Positions 54,814 to 64,000 of a stretch of 64,000 bases of DNA are shown one piece after another. Origin of the DNA: Balanoglossus misakiensis. Its lineage: Eukaryota > Hemichordata. The position numbers and the translations under genes were made by a program. The stretch spans positions 12,090,001 to 12,154,000 of the forward strand of contig CM082589.2 in the NCBI GenBank assembly GCA_040954595.2. Direction: 5' to 3'. The notes beneath the pieces were generated by a model. It saw only the letters and a program-made list of their open reading frames with translations. It was not told the DNA's origin and made no database searches. The number at the start of each line of letters is the position of its first letter. Position 1 is the first letter of the stretch.

Positions 54814-55260
54814 GTAAGCAAACCAGTGTCAGATTTCCCGCACAAAGTAGAAATCGCTGGGCTTTGTCATTGATATTGTCTCAATAAAGTTGCCTGTGAT
54901 TGTGCAGCTAACCAAGAGACTTATATGCACTACGGTAGCCATGATGAATACTTTCATTGACTCAAATGCTCATCAGTGTAGATGTTGCTATTTTTCCAAC
55001 CGTAAATTGAAACATCAGAAAGTTATGACATCAACTACCCCCACCCCCACCCCACCCACCCCCAACTAGTAAATATTATAAGATTCAGTAATTATGGTAA
55101 AGATGGTAGCACCAAGCTTGGATCAAGTGGTCTTCATTATCCTTCACACATGAACATGATCACACGGATGTGCAATCTTCTGACAGTCTGCTACAGATTT
55201 CACTTCCCACTCAAGTGTGTAAGACCCTAATGTGATACTTTTCATTTCTCTCACCCTTAG
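54814..55260 (+). other. Intron with a C/A-rich low-complexity tract
   Basis: CCCCCACCC-type tract at 55038-55063. Nothing else recognised. Confidence 0.5.
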
Positions 55261-55383
55261 CGATCAACCAGTGTCTTCTAAACCCATGTCTGAATAACGG
55301 AGTGTATCAGCCACTTCAAGGCTCCTGCTCAATCTACACCTGCAACTGTCCAACCTGCTACACTGGGCAAACATGTGTTACAT
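55261..55383 (+). CDS. EGF-like exon, third cysteine replaced by Tyr
   Basis: 123 nt, phase 1-1, acceptor ctctcacccttag, donor acat|gtaagt. Encodes INQCLLNPCLNNGVYQPLQG, SCSIYTCNCPTCYTGQTCVT. VYQ stands where xCQ is expected. Open reading throughout. Confidence 0.82.
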
Positions 55384-56667
55384 GTAAGTCACAAGTTTTT
55401 AGGTCCCATTGGTATGTACCATGGGAACTTATGGGATTGGTTACGTCTGTCTGTATGTATGGATGGATGGATGGATGTATGTCTGTATGTCCGTCCACAT
55501 GAAAAACTTGAAAACCGCAGCGCGTATGACCTCGACATTTGGCGTGTAGATGCAGGCAGGGCTGTAGATGGGAGTTTGTTCAAATGAAGATGTCATTGCC
55601 AAAAATATGCAAATTAGCTGGGAAAATGTGAAATTGGTCAAAACTCAAAAACTGGACAACCACTGGTCATATTGATTTGAAAAATGGTATGCATGTACCT
55701 TATATCAACCTCATACAACCCTGTATGTTTTGAGCTAATATTATCGATTTCCTATTTTTTTTGCATTTTTTTGTATTTTTCCATGTTATTGGTAAAAGTC
55801 TTTGAAATTTAGTATGAAGCCTCCTAATGTTGTCTAAGTAACCATAGTTTTGTTCAAATTGTTGCAAAATTTGCATATCTATAATTTTGAGCATTATTTG
55901 CCATTTTTGGTCAAAAAATGTTTTTCTTTAAAACCTCATGCCAGATTGCTTTGCAATTTGGTAGGCATGTTCGTAGGGGTAACCTAAATAATATGTTGTA
56001 AAAAATGTGATATTTGCATAAATGTGTTATCGGGGAAACTTTTGCAATTTTTGTCAAAAATTGTTTTCACTGAAACCGCTTGTCCTATTGCATTGAACTT
56101 AGGCAGCATGTTCCTTGTAGTGATTGAAGTAAGATATTGTACAATTTTGGTGATATTTGCATATTTGTGTTTTTGCCACTTTTGAACAAATATTTTCTGT
56201 GAAACTGCTTGTTGGATTGCTTTGAAATTAGTTTTTTCTCTGATTGCTTTGAAATTTAGGATATAATTTCATAACACATACCTGTATATGTGCAACTTTT
56301 ATTCAATTCTGAGATCAGAAAGATTAAATATTTAGCGAGTTTTTTTGGTAAGTTTCTTTGTTTTTGGTTAGCAAATCTTCTCCTAAACAAATTGTCCAGT
56401 TGTTTTTAAAGTTACTATTTACAAGGAGTTGTTACCTCGAACAAAGACATGTTTACATAACTTAAATAGGCCAGCTGTTACAGAGACCACCAGCTATCAC
56501 ATTTTAATTACCAGTGGCAGGTCAGTGTGTGTCTGTTCCAGGGCTGACTGAAAGAAGTTGCTTCGCATATGTGTTTGTGTACAGACAATTTTTGGTCAAT
56601 TTTTTTTTCTAGCACCACTTGTAAGACTGCCATGACACATGACAGTTTATTGGGCATGTTCCTTGTT
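55384..56667 (+). other. Non-coding stretch with microsatellite and degenerate repeats
   Basis: GGAT/TGTA microsatellite at 55450-55495. From 55900 to 56270 a degenerate phrase (ttgctttgaaattt-ggcatgttc, followed by aaatttgcatat) recurs about every 130-150 bp, three or four times. No gene. Confidence 0.5.
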
Positions 56668-57644
56668 AATGTTTTTACATTGCATATTTCTATATGGTCA
56701 GATCATAAGTGCTTGCAAATGTCACCTGTAATTTTTATTCTGCTGTGTCACTGTTTCCGCATAATCCTCAAATGTCATCAGATCTCCGAATGTGATGAAA
56801 ACAGTGTGTTTTGAGTGGGTTTTTTAATGACCTTTTGGGTTAAAAGTGGCAAAAATGGCAATTTTGTCTTCAAAGGGGTCAATAAGACTGACTTTTTTGG
56901 AATCAGCACCATTTTTTACATTGAATGGACTAGTCTGCTCAAACTTTCCTTACCAAAAATTCTGTTTAATCTTCTGTAACATGTATACTAGTGTACATGT
57001 AGCTGCCTGATAGTTTGCCCTGTGTGTGTAATTGCTGAGTGACATAACGCATTCTGTGATTGATGCAGTCACGTAACCACCAATCGAACGATTGTTATAA
57101 GGAGAACTGCACGACCTTTAACCGCATTAGCATACCTGATTTTTAGGGCTCGATATTACCTCTGAGGACGCAATATTTAAGTTGAAGTTTTTTTATTTTA
57201 TCATATTAGAGCAAGAAGACTTGTCTTTTATGTAAAAGAAATAGACCCTAATATACAGAGTGCATTTTGAAACGATAGGCAGTTCCGGCCCATAGCCTAA
57301 TTCTTCATTTTTCTGTCATGCGTAGGAATTGATTAGTGCTAACAACCCATGTCAAAATGGCAGCACTTGCCAACCCTAACCTCGTGTGTGGCATTGACGT
57401 GCACCTGCCAAGGATGCTTTACTGGGAACGCTGTGAAAATTGTCAGTCAGTTTCTTTTGTCAAATTAATCAATATGAGTGGGACTGCTATACATGTATAT
57501 AAAACAGAATACTGCGATGGAAAATTATATAACTTAATGTTTCAGTGGATATATGACTTAAAGTTAGCAGTATGCAGTGAATTCAACAGAAAGTGTAATT
57601 TCCTCTTGTGTGAGCTCTGTGCGACTGTGCCAATGAAAATCTCA
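56668..57644 (+). repeat. Segmental duplication, copy B
   Basis: Partner of 29624-30473. Contains the same EGF exon, with one extra base loss, and ~130 bp missing from copy A. Confidence 0.85.
57326..57441 (+). pseudogene. EGF-like exon, copy B, frameshifted
   Basis: Same lesions as the exon at 30163 plus a further base loss (116 nt) near the end, where GCFTGN is followed by a frame change, and a donor changed from gtaagt to gtcagt. Non-functional. Confidence 0.78.
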
Positions 57645-57924
57645 CCACAAACAAAAATGACAGGTATACACTGTATATTAGCAGCTTTGTCTCTGTAATA
57701 GCCATAGTGTTTTGAAGTTGAAAACTTGCAAAGTGTGCAGTTTTATTCACACTACAAAGGAAACATTGTTGAAACGGATTATCTGTGTACATTGTCAAAC
57801 TGTACACTTGTCGCGAGATTTATTCTCAATTATATTACTAGTATATCATGCTACCGTCCGCAACTCTGATTGGACGAGAGCTAAATCCAGCGATGCTAAA
57901 ATACTCAATAATGCACTGCTGGCA

Positions 57925-58263
57925 GTGGTAAAACGGGCTTTCTGTTTGCCACATGGGTTTGTTCTTTAGGTTGTTGTATGTGTTTACACCCATCATGTTT
58001 ATTGTAGAACCAGGGTCGATCAGTGAGGCAACTGCTGTTTGTTCTATCTGCACTGTTACTCGAGGCCTCCTGCCATTTGATTGTTGTACAGTGAAGCAGT
58101 ATTCATCTCCCGAGCTGTCTTCCACTTTATGCACAGCTTTGACAGTTTTATCCTTGTCTACCCTATTTGCCTTGCCTTTTGAATGGTAGCATTTGGCTAA
58201 ATGGTTAGGTTTGCCACACTTCCTGCATGACTTGCCTTTAGCTGGACATACTGAGTCATGTGG
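57925..58263 (-). pseudogene. Ty3/gypsy gag-protease fragment
   Basis: On the minus strand: DSVCPAKGKSCRKCGKPNH (zinc knuckle), EDSSGDEYCFTVQQSNGRRP and an aspartic protease start ASLIDPGSTINMMG (DPGS where functional proteases have D[ST]G). Related to the fragment at 30474, which stops before the protease. Here the 5' end is cut by the MITE at 58266. Confidence 0.75.
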
Positions 58264-58265
58264 TA

Positions 58266-58455
58266 CCATTATTAAAATAGGGGCCAGTCATCAAAACGTA
58301 AGTGAGCCAAAAAACTACAGGTCAGATAAATTGTTTTCTCGTAAATTCAACATTAGAATCAAATTTGGCGTTGGAAACAAACGGCGGGTCGCCAGTTCCT
58401 GGTCTGGAGGCTGGTAGAGTCACGTCTTGAAGACTGGCCCCTATTTTAATAATGG
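58266..58455. mobile_element. 190 bp MITE
   Basis: Perfect 24 bp inverted ends (58266-58289 and 58432-58455) starting CCATTATTAAAATAGGGGCC. No clear target duplication. It abuts the gypsy fragment. Confidence 0.75.
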
Positions 58456-58607
58456 CATTGTCATGACCGGCCAACCTTTGACCTTGGAGACCACAATGTA
58501 GAGCTATCGATCAGCTTTTCGCGTTTCAATCAAACATTGCAATCACGGGCTAAAATCACTAACTAGTTGATACCTTTTTCGGTGTTTCATCTAACCTTTG
58601 AAAGGAG

Positions 58608-59204
58608 TATAATAAAAATGAAATGACCGCACGTAATGTGCATTTCTTGTTCACGTGTGGGGACTATATGTGTGCGTAATGATCCAAATGCAAGGGGTCG
58701 TGTGAACAGGCCTTAAATAATGAGTTTGCGTTAAATAATGAGTTTGCGTTAAATAATAAGTTGACAAACGGCGCGAGTGCATTTTTTCATGGTTTAGAAA
58801 TCACTTATTTATATATAATTCAATATATAATGTAAATCACTCATGATATATATATAATAGACTTGCACTTAAATTATTTATAAATCACTCATGATATATA
58901 TATAATACACTTAAATTTTTTTTATTTATAAATAATTAATTATATATAAATAATTATGTACATCACTCATGATATATATATAATAGACTGACACTGACAT
59001 TGTTTATAAATAATTTATTATATATAAATAAAAGAGCATAAAATACATTTTATGTATATAATTGAATCGACTTGAAATTATTTATAAATAAATTGTCAGG
59101 ACTTAAATGGTTTGCAAATCTATAATTACATACATATAAGTATGTTAAATAACGACTTTTGAACAAATAATTTAGCTAAATAATAAGTTAACACATGGCA
59201 CCCC
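58608..59204. repeat. AT-rich element, opposite orientation to 43835-44432
   Basis: The reverse complement of the left ~600 bp of the fold-back at 43835-44620, here as a single copy: three ttaaataatgagtttgcg-like repeats, tatatatcatgagtgattta arrays, and the same outer end (catggcaccccat). Confidence 0.85.
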
Positions 59205-59585
59205 ATACAAACATTACGTCCAGTCCAAATATTCTGCCAATTTTACATCCAATGCATTCAAATAGTGGACTGCTTCGCTTTCATCCAGTTTTCATGTGCA
59301 TTGTATAAGTAGACTTTTGTTTTGTCCCGTCTTTTCACCGAATTTGCTCTTTTCCAAATCTCCGACACAGACTATGATCGTCACATTCTTGTCTGTTGTT
59401 AGAACAGCACACTGCCATATGGCATTGACTGTATACAGTTTCTGTTACCAATATCTCTGGTTTGGCATTTTCCTGTCCTCAATCTTTTGCCAGGGATTTT
59501 TGTGTCCCCAACCCGCGTGAGAATCCCACGTCTTTGAAGGTATGACTGTGACTATAAGATTCTATAAATCTCTGTTTATTTTCAG

Positions 59586-59716
59586 CACAAACATCATGTG
59601 CTGATTGCCCAGCTGGTAACCAATGTCCAAATGGTAACACTGTGATTTTATGCTCGGCTGGTTATTACAGTTCGGCCTTGGACAAAGGATGTCTCGCTGT
59701 ACCTCTTGCATAACAG
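59586..59716 (+). pseudogene. GCC2/GCC3 exon, copy 2, frameshifted
   Basis: 131 nt. Starts QTSCADCPAGNQCPNGNTVI, with the first cysteines that copy 1 has lost. Ends with the same frame change before CTSCIT. Confidence 0.78.
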
Positions 59717-59970
59717 GTAAACTTCTACCCACCAACCTTTATTTCCAACATCAAACATTAGGTCAGGTAATTTACTAACTGAAAAATAGGATGGGAACAT
59801 TTTCCATTTCTGTATTTAAAATTTACTGATATAATATATGAATGAAAAAATGACAATTTTTCCAAATTTGAATAGACCTCTATTTATGAAAATAATTAAA
59901 ATTTGCGCCAATTTTTTACAGTGGTATTCAAAGGTTAACTTGGTGTGTAAATTCTTTGTTTGATTTACAG

Positions 59971-60104
59971 ATCAGCCGGTGCTGAACAGTGTACTATTTG
60001 TGAGCAAGGGTACGCCTGCACAGATCCCAGTGCATCGCAATTCAAGTGTACCAAGGGTTACGTGTCATTGGCTGGTGCAACAAACTGTACCAGATGTACA
60101 AATG
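59971..60104 (+). CDS. GCC2/GCC3 exon, copy 2, open
   Basis: Same sequence and splice signals as 45371-45504. SAGAEQCTICEQGYAC open through TNCTRCTN. Confidence 0.7.
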
Positions 60105-60211
60105 GTAAGATTGTGGTACTTGTTCAGTTTGCTGTGTGATGAAACTGAGTGGTATGTGTGTATGCATGTATGTGTTTACAACAGATTTTCAAGTCAGTGC
60201 GACTGGGGTTA

Positions 60212-60243
<32 letters not shown>

Positions 60244-60487
60244 TACAACAGATTATCAACTCAGTGCGAAATCTTGCGAGACCCGGTTAGCCATGTGAGA
60301 TCTCGCAGAGTCTTATGATATTCAGAAAATGGTTGATTAGAAATGACGTTTAATGTCCTCCAAAGAATTTTCTACATGCCCGTATACTTGTCTCAGAATT
60401 ATGAAGTGAATCATCTCAAGTAATTTGTTATTTTAAATGACACTGTATCACAAATACTTCACTAAAAACCTCGTTTTCTTTAATCAG

Positions 60488-60685
60488 ATGAAATAAGTGA
60501 GGAGCCTGCACGCACATCCCGTCTTCTGTGCCCTGCTGGACAATCGTGTTCAGATCCAATGTAAGATCCGCTTGACTGTGGCAATGGTGAATATGCTATG
60601 GAAGGCGACGGCACATGCACGCCTTGTCCAGCAGGATCCAAGTGTCCAACCATGTCACCCGTAGTTGATTGTTCAACAGTTACTG
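60488..60685 (+). pseudogene. GCC2/GCC3 exon, copy 2, with in-frame TAA
   Basis: As 45888-46085, including the TAA after SDPM (60561-60563). Confidence 0.8.
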
Positions 60686-60910
60686 GTAAGTTGGGCTGCA
60701 AATTACTCTTATGACTTCCCTGTGTTATAGCATGACATACACAGAAAATTAAACTGTTATGCTCATTGGAGTTGATATTGTGATGCACTTTGAAAAACAC
60801 AATGATTCCACTGAAGAGGTATTGTACAGTAACACCTGTGATTACGGACATCTCTCTAATAAGGGATCGTTGGACCAAACCAATCGTTCTTTGAATTTTT
60901 TCTGTGATAG

Positions 60911-61007
60911 GTTCATACTCGCTAGGTTCGGCCAAGTCCTTCTGGTTATGAATGCACAACTACAAATGTCACACAGTGCGCTACAGGGAAGTAAAGTGTT
61001 GAAGGAG
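60911..61007 (+). pseudogene. Remnant GCC2/GCC3 exon, copy 2
   Basis: As 46311-46407: PSGYECTTTNVTQCATGK followed by a stop. Confidence 0.6.
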
Positions 61008-61127
61008 GTAAGTCTTGAAATCTCTTTTCTTCTGGTCTCGATTTGAACATGGTTCCACAAGTTGTTTACATCACTTGTAGTTTTACATATTTTTTTAGTT
61101 CAACAGCTATGCTATACATGGTGTCCT

Positions 61128-61755
61128 GAGAAGTCGACCAGTATGAGAAGTCGGTATCGGCCAGTACGAGAAGTCGGCCTGTGGGAGAGAACCCTGGTAC
61201 TTTGTGTTATATATAACTGTTTCACTACGAAATGTTTCCTTGATGTACAGGAGCTGAGATATTTGTACAAATAGCCGATGAATTTTAAAACTGTCTGTTC
61301 ACTTTTCATGTACGTCACCGGGGTACGTCAACATCAGTCACCTGCACTTCTTGAGCTGCGCCAGTAGTCTGTTCCTTGTCACGTTTGTTTGTTTGGTGTT
61401 GTCTCAGAAAGTATGAATATACACATACATCTTCTATGTATTTTAGTAGGCTTTGAAACAACTCCCTTTAATCAGAAATGTCACAGGAATTTGGCGAACA
61501 ACCTAAGCTCCTTACGCGGATACGGGGATGGGGAACTGGTACGGATGCCAGACGCCATTATTTGAAATGACGCCATTGTGTTGTCAAGAATTTGGGAAAT
61601 CCGTCCAAATGAAAATATTTAGTGCAATTATATTTTATTAAGTGTTGTTATAAGTAATCTGGGTCATCACTGCACTATTCGGGTACAAGTTCAACAACTG
61701 GCCGACTTCTCATACGCGCGTAGTGGCTGACTTCTAATCTGGCCGACTTCTCATG
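61128..61755. mobile_element. MITE with iterated terminal repeats, copy 2
   Basis: As 46528-47180, but one right-end iteration (ctcgtactggccgactt) has been lost and a gtttgtttg tract is shorter. Confidence 0.65.
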
Positions 61756-61937
61756 TATTCCTATACATTAGTGAAAATTGGGGAAACTGGTGTTTTCAGA
61801 CAACTTATGAAGTCCCTTTCGCAATATTAACTCTAAAACAGCGGGTGATATTCCTTTTAAAATTTAACCAAATAAGCATACTTGAACTCTGTCATATCGG
61901 CAAAACACTCACTACACAAGCTGCTGTTATTCTACAG

Positions 61938-62154
61938 ACATGACATGTGCTGATTGCGGCGTAGGTAACTACTGTCCAGATGGGTCAGACAGCCCCATTC
62001 CTTGTCCATCAAGTTATTATGCTGACACAGCCACAGAAGTATCCTGTACCCCTTGCGATCCAGGCTGTCAGTGTGCAGCAACATCACCCACTTGCCTGCA
62101 CATCAAGAACCTACTCTCTGGGACCATCAACAACATGTACTCCCCTTCTACCAG
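61938..62154 (+). CDS. GCC2/GCC3 exon, copy 2, intact
   Basis: As 47363-47579, 217 nt. MTCADCGVGNYCPDG through the TCLHIKN segment, open, with the same splice sites. Confidence 0.85.
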
Positions 62155-62974
62155 GTTTGTAGTCGTCTTAGTCGTAAAAACATATTTAAGGTGTTGGGCA
62201 CCTCGAAATAAAGGGTCGTCTGATCATGTTAAAATTAATACTGATGATACTATGACTTCTAAACATTTAATCTATGGAATAAAAATTGGGGGTCAACCAT
62301 CTAGAGTTTTGAAAAAGCGCCCTTTATCTAGCACCTCTTTCAGATTTTGCCAGGCTCGTAGATTTTTGTAAAATGGCCTCAAAAATAAGAATTTTGGAAG
62401 GTTTGTCATATTTTTTCACCATTGTAGAATCTAAATGTTCTGAATTATTTTATTTTTAGCAATTTTGAGATTGCTTCATGTTCAGTATGATAATCGCATG
62501 TCAATACAACTGTTACATTAAAGGAAAAGTTCAAATCCGCCTAAAACCACATTGCATTGGTACCTAGTTAAGTTGTCCTCACTTCTGACGCAAAATTTTG
62601 ATGTGCAATGCACGTGTCTGTGAAATTGACGAATAAAAAAATTGTATACCAGTGCAAAATTAAAAACTCCCTGTGCAGCCTTCTTGGCAACTGCATGCTG
62701 GGAAAAGTACTCGGATGATGACGAAAAAGTTTCGGGGTTCCGGGTAGTGCTACCCCGGAATACAATGTTGGGTGCAGACTCCAACTATGGAAAAGAGATG
62801 CAGAATGTCATGTGATATAGTAGTGAAAACAAATACACGTTGGTTCACATATTTCAGCTCTCAGCAATCAGGGTGCATTAAAAGGCCTTGATTGGTGTGA
62901 TATTCACAATTGATGATTATAAATACTTACAGTTGTATACTGTTTTATTTTGTAAATATTGTGTACATTTGCAG

Positions 62975-63104
62975 CAATGAATCCGTGCGAACACAAACCT
63001 TAACCCATGCCGGAATGCTGGTACTTGCCAAGCAATCCAGGGATCTTGTACAGGCGTCACATGTCTATGTGCTGGCTGCTACCTGGGCTTCACATGTGAA
63101 ACAC
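62975..63104 (+). pseudogene. EGF-like exon, copy 2, frameshifted
   Basis: As 48400-48529: MNPCEHKP, stop, then CRNAGTCQAIQGSCTG in another frame. Confidence 0.8.
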
Positions 63105-63334
63105 GTGAGTACAGTACTTTGTCATTTATTAAAAAATCTAAGTGCTGAGGTACATTGTAGTAATAATAGCAGGTGTAGTCATTATCATCATCATCATCAT
63201 CTTTAAGTCAGTCATATGATCAGTAATAAAAACAGTAAAATCACCAGTATAAAAACATAACAGAGAAATAATGAACGTGTACTGGTGTTACCATAGGTAA
63301 CTGTTGTATAAAATTTTGAATTCCTGTCTTCCAG

Positions 63335-63457
63335 TTCCTAATCCATGCTTCACTAGTCCTTGTCTCAATGGAGGTACCTGCCAACAACAGGCAAATTCTT
63401 GTACTGCCACCATTGGCATGTGCACAGAGTGTTACTAGGGAAACAGGTGTGAGACAA
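63335..63457 (+). pseudogene. EGF-like exon, copy 2, with in-frame TAG
   Basis: As 48760-48882: PNPCFTSPCLNGGTC ... CTECY, stop, GNRCET. Confidence 0.85.
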
Positions 63458-63554
63458 GTAAGTTTGAATCTATAGCAGTTAATAATGATAATTATCATTT
63501 TTTTTTATTATGATTTAAACTTCACTGATGTTGTACAAACACAAAAATAGAAAT

Positions 63555-64000
63555 AATAATAATAATAATAATAATTTATTTGTATAGCGTCAGTATCCAC
63601 AAAAAATGTGATCAATGACGCTTAAAGCAAAAGTACAATACAACAAATGGCTAAAAAACAGATTTAAAAAGTAAAGTTTTAACATTTGATTTAAAAACAG
63701 ATAAGTCTGGTGCCTGGCGAATGGTGAGTGGAAGATTATTCCAAAGAATTGGAGCAGCAACAGTAAAAGCACGATCACCATAACTCTTGGTGCGTGATCG
63801 AACAGGGCAGAGTTTGAACTGATCAGCTGACCTCAAATTGCGACACGGAACATATAGATTAGTCATGCTAGAAAGATAGATTGGACCAAGTTTATGAATG
63901 GATTTAAAAATGAGAACTAACATCTTAAAAACAATACGCTCTGTAACAGGTAGCCAGTGCAACTGATACAAAATTGGAGTGATGTGACAGGTGATTTTTG
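63555..64000 (-). pseudogene. 5'-truncated LINE 3' end, copy 2 (continues past the window)
   Basis: As 48984-49425. It lacks the 9 bp deletion of copy 1 (here aaaattggagtgatgtgac), so it is closer to the original. Confidence 0.85.

Larger units (their letters stand above)
59040..64000 (+). repeat. 5 kb segmental duplication, copy 2 (runs off the window)
   Basis: Co-linear with 44454-49440. Shares the stops in the 60488, 62975 and 63335 exons, so the lesions came before the duplication, or the two are alleles assembled side by side. Confidence 0.93.

Noticed and set aside
1-64000. tRNA, rRNA or other structured RNA genes
   Set aside because: No cloverleaf, A/B box pair or rRNA segment was seen by eye. 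A covariance-model search was not possible here, so absence is not proven.

Overview
This window is non-coding-rich, AT-rich animal nuclear DNA: GT-AG introns, multi-domain extracellular exons, many transposon families and microsatellites. Nothing fixes the species. Helentrons, piggyBac-, Tigger- and L2/CR1-type elements together with EGF-like and ephrin-receptor-like (GCC2/GCC3) cysteine-rich exons fit an invertebrate, plausibly a marine deuterostome (amphioxus or hemichordate like), but that is inference. There are no operons, CRISPR arrays or recognisable RNA genes.

Region 1 (1-11364) is a head-to-tail array of seven non-autonomous Helentron-like elements (HINEs) in two families. Each begins with an AGCTGCAAGCAGC-type 5' terminus. 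Where the 3' end survives it is a GGGCCC-armed hairpin, and at 11174-11364 four such hairpins stand in tandem. The bodies repeat a ~240 bp unit carrying direct repeats of AGGTCA.

Region 2 (11369-about 26719) looks like one large autonomous Helentron. It has a 5' terminus matching the neighbouring HINEs, a leader with possible small spliced exons, and an uninterrupted 2524-codon ORF (OTU protease - basic 18-residue repeats - zinc finger - Rep HUH - PIF1 helicase - EEP endonuclease). A 3' region related to the HINE bodies ends in three tandem hairpins. A decayed Tigger/pogo element and MITEs sit inside it.

Region 3 (26822-38000) is a mosaic: an inverted HINE body, a transposon with long inverted arms and CTCF-like motifs, a decayed EGF exon beside a Ty3/gypsy gag fragment, one intact EGF exon, a truncated LINE, and a third-family HINE with nested insertions that ends in three hairpins.

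Region 4 (38347-41757) is a degraded L2/CR1-type LINE on the minus strand, split in its endonuclease by a 439 bp TTAA-flanked (piggyBac-type) MITE.

Region 5 (42500-64000) holds an exon array on the plus strand for a secreted or membrane protein: GCC2/GCC3 exons followed by unusual 8-cysteine EGF-like exons of 117-123 bp, mostly phase 1-1. Many exons carry stops, frameshifts or lost splice sites, and one is split by a 1.1 kb transposon. About 5 kb (44454-49440) recurs almost unchanged at 59040-64000, with its lesions, so the locus is either a recently duplicated pseudogene cluster or an unresolved haplotype duplication in the assembly. A second, smaller duplication (29624-30473 and 56668-57644) links regions 3 and 5.
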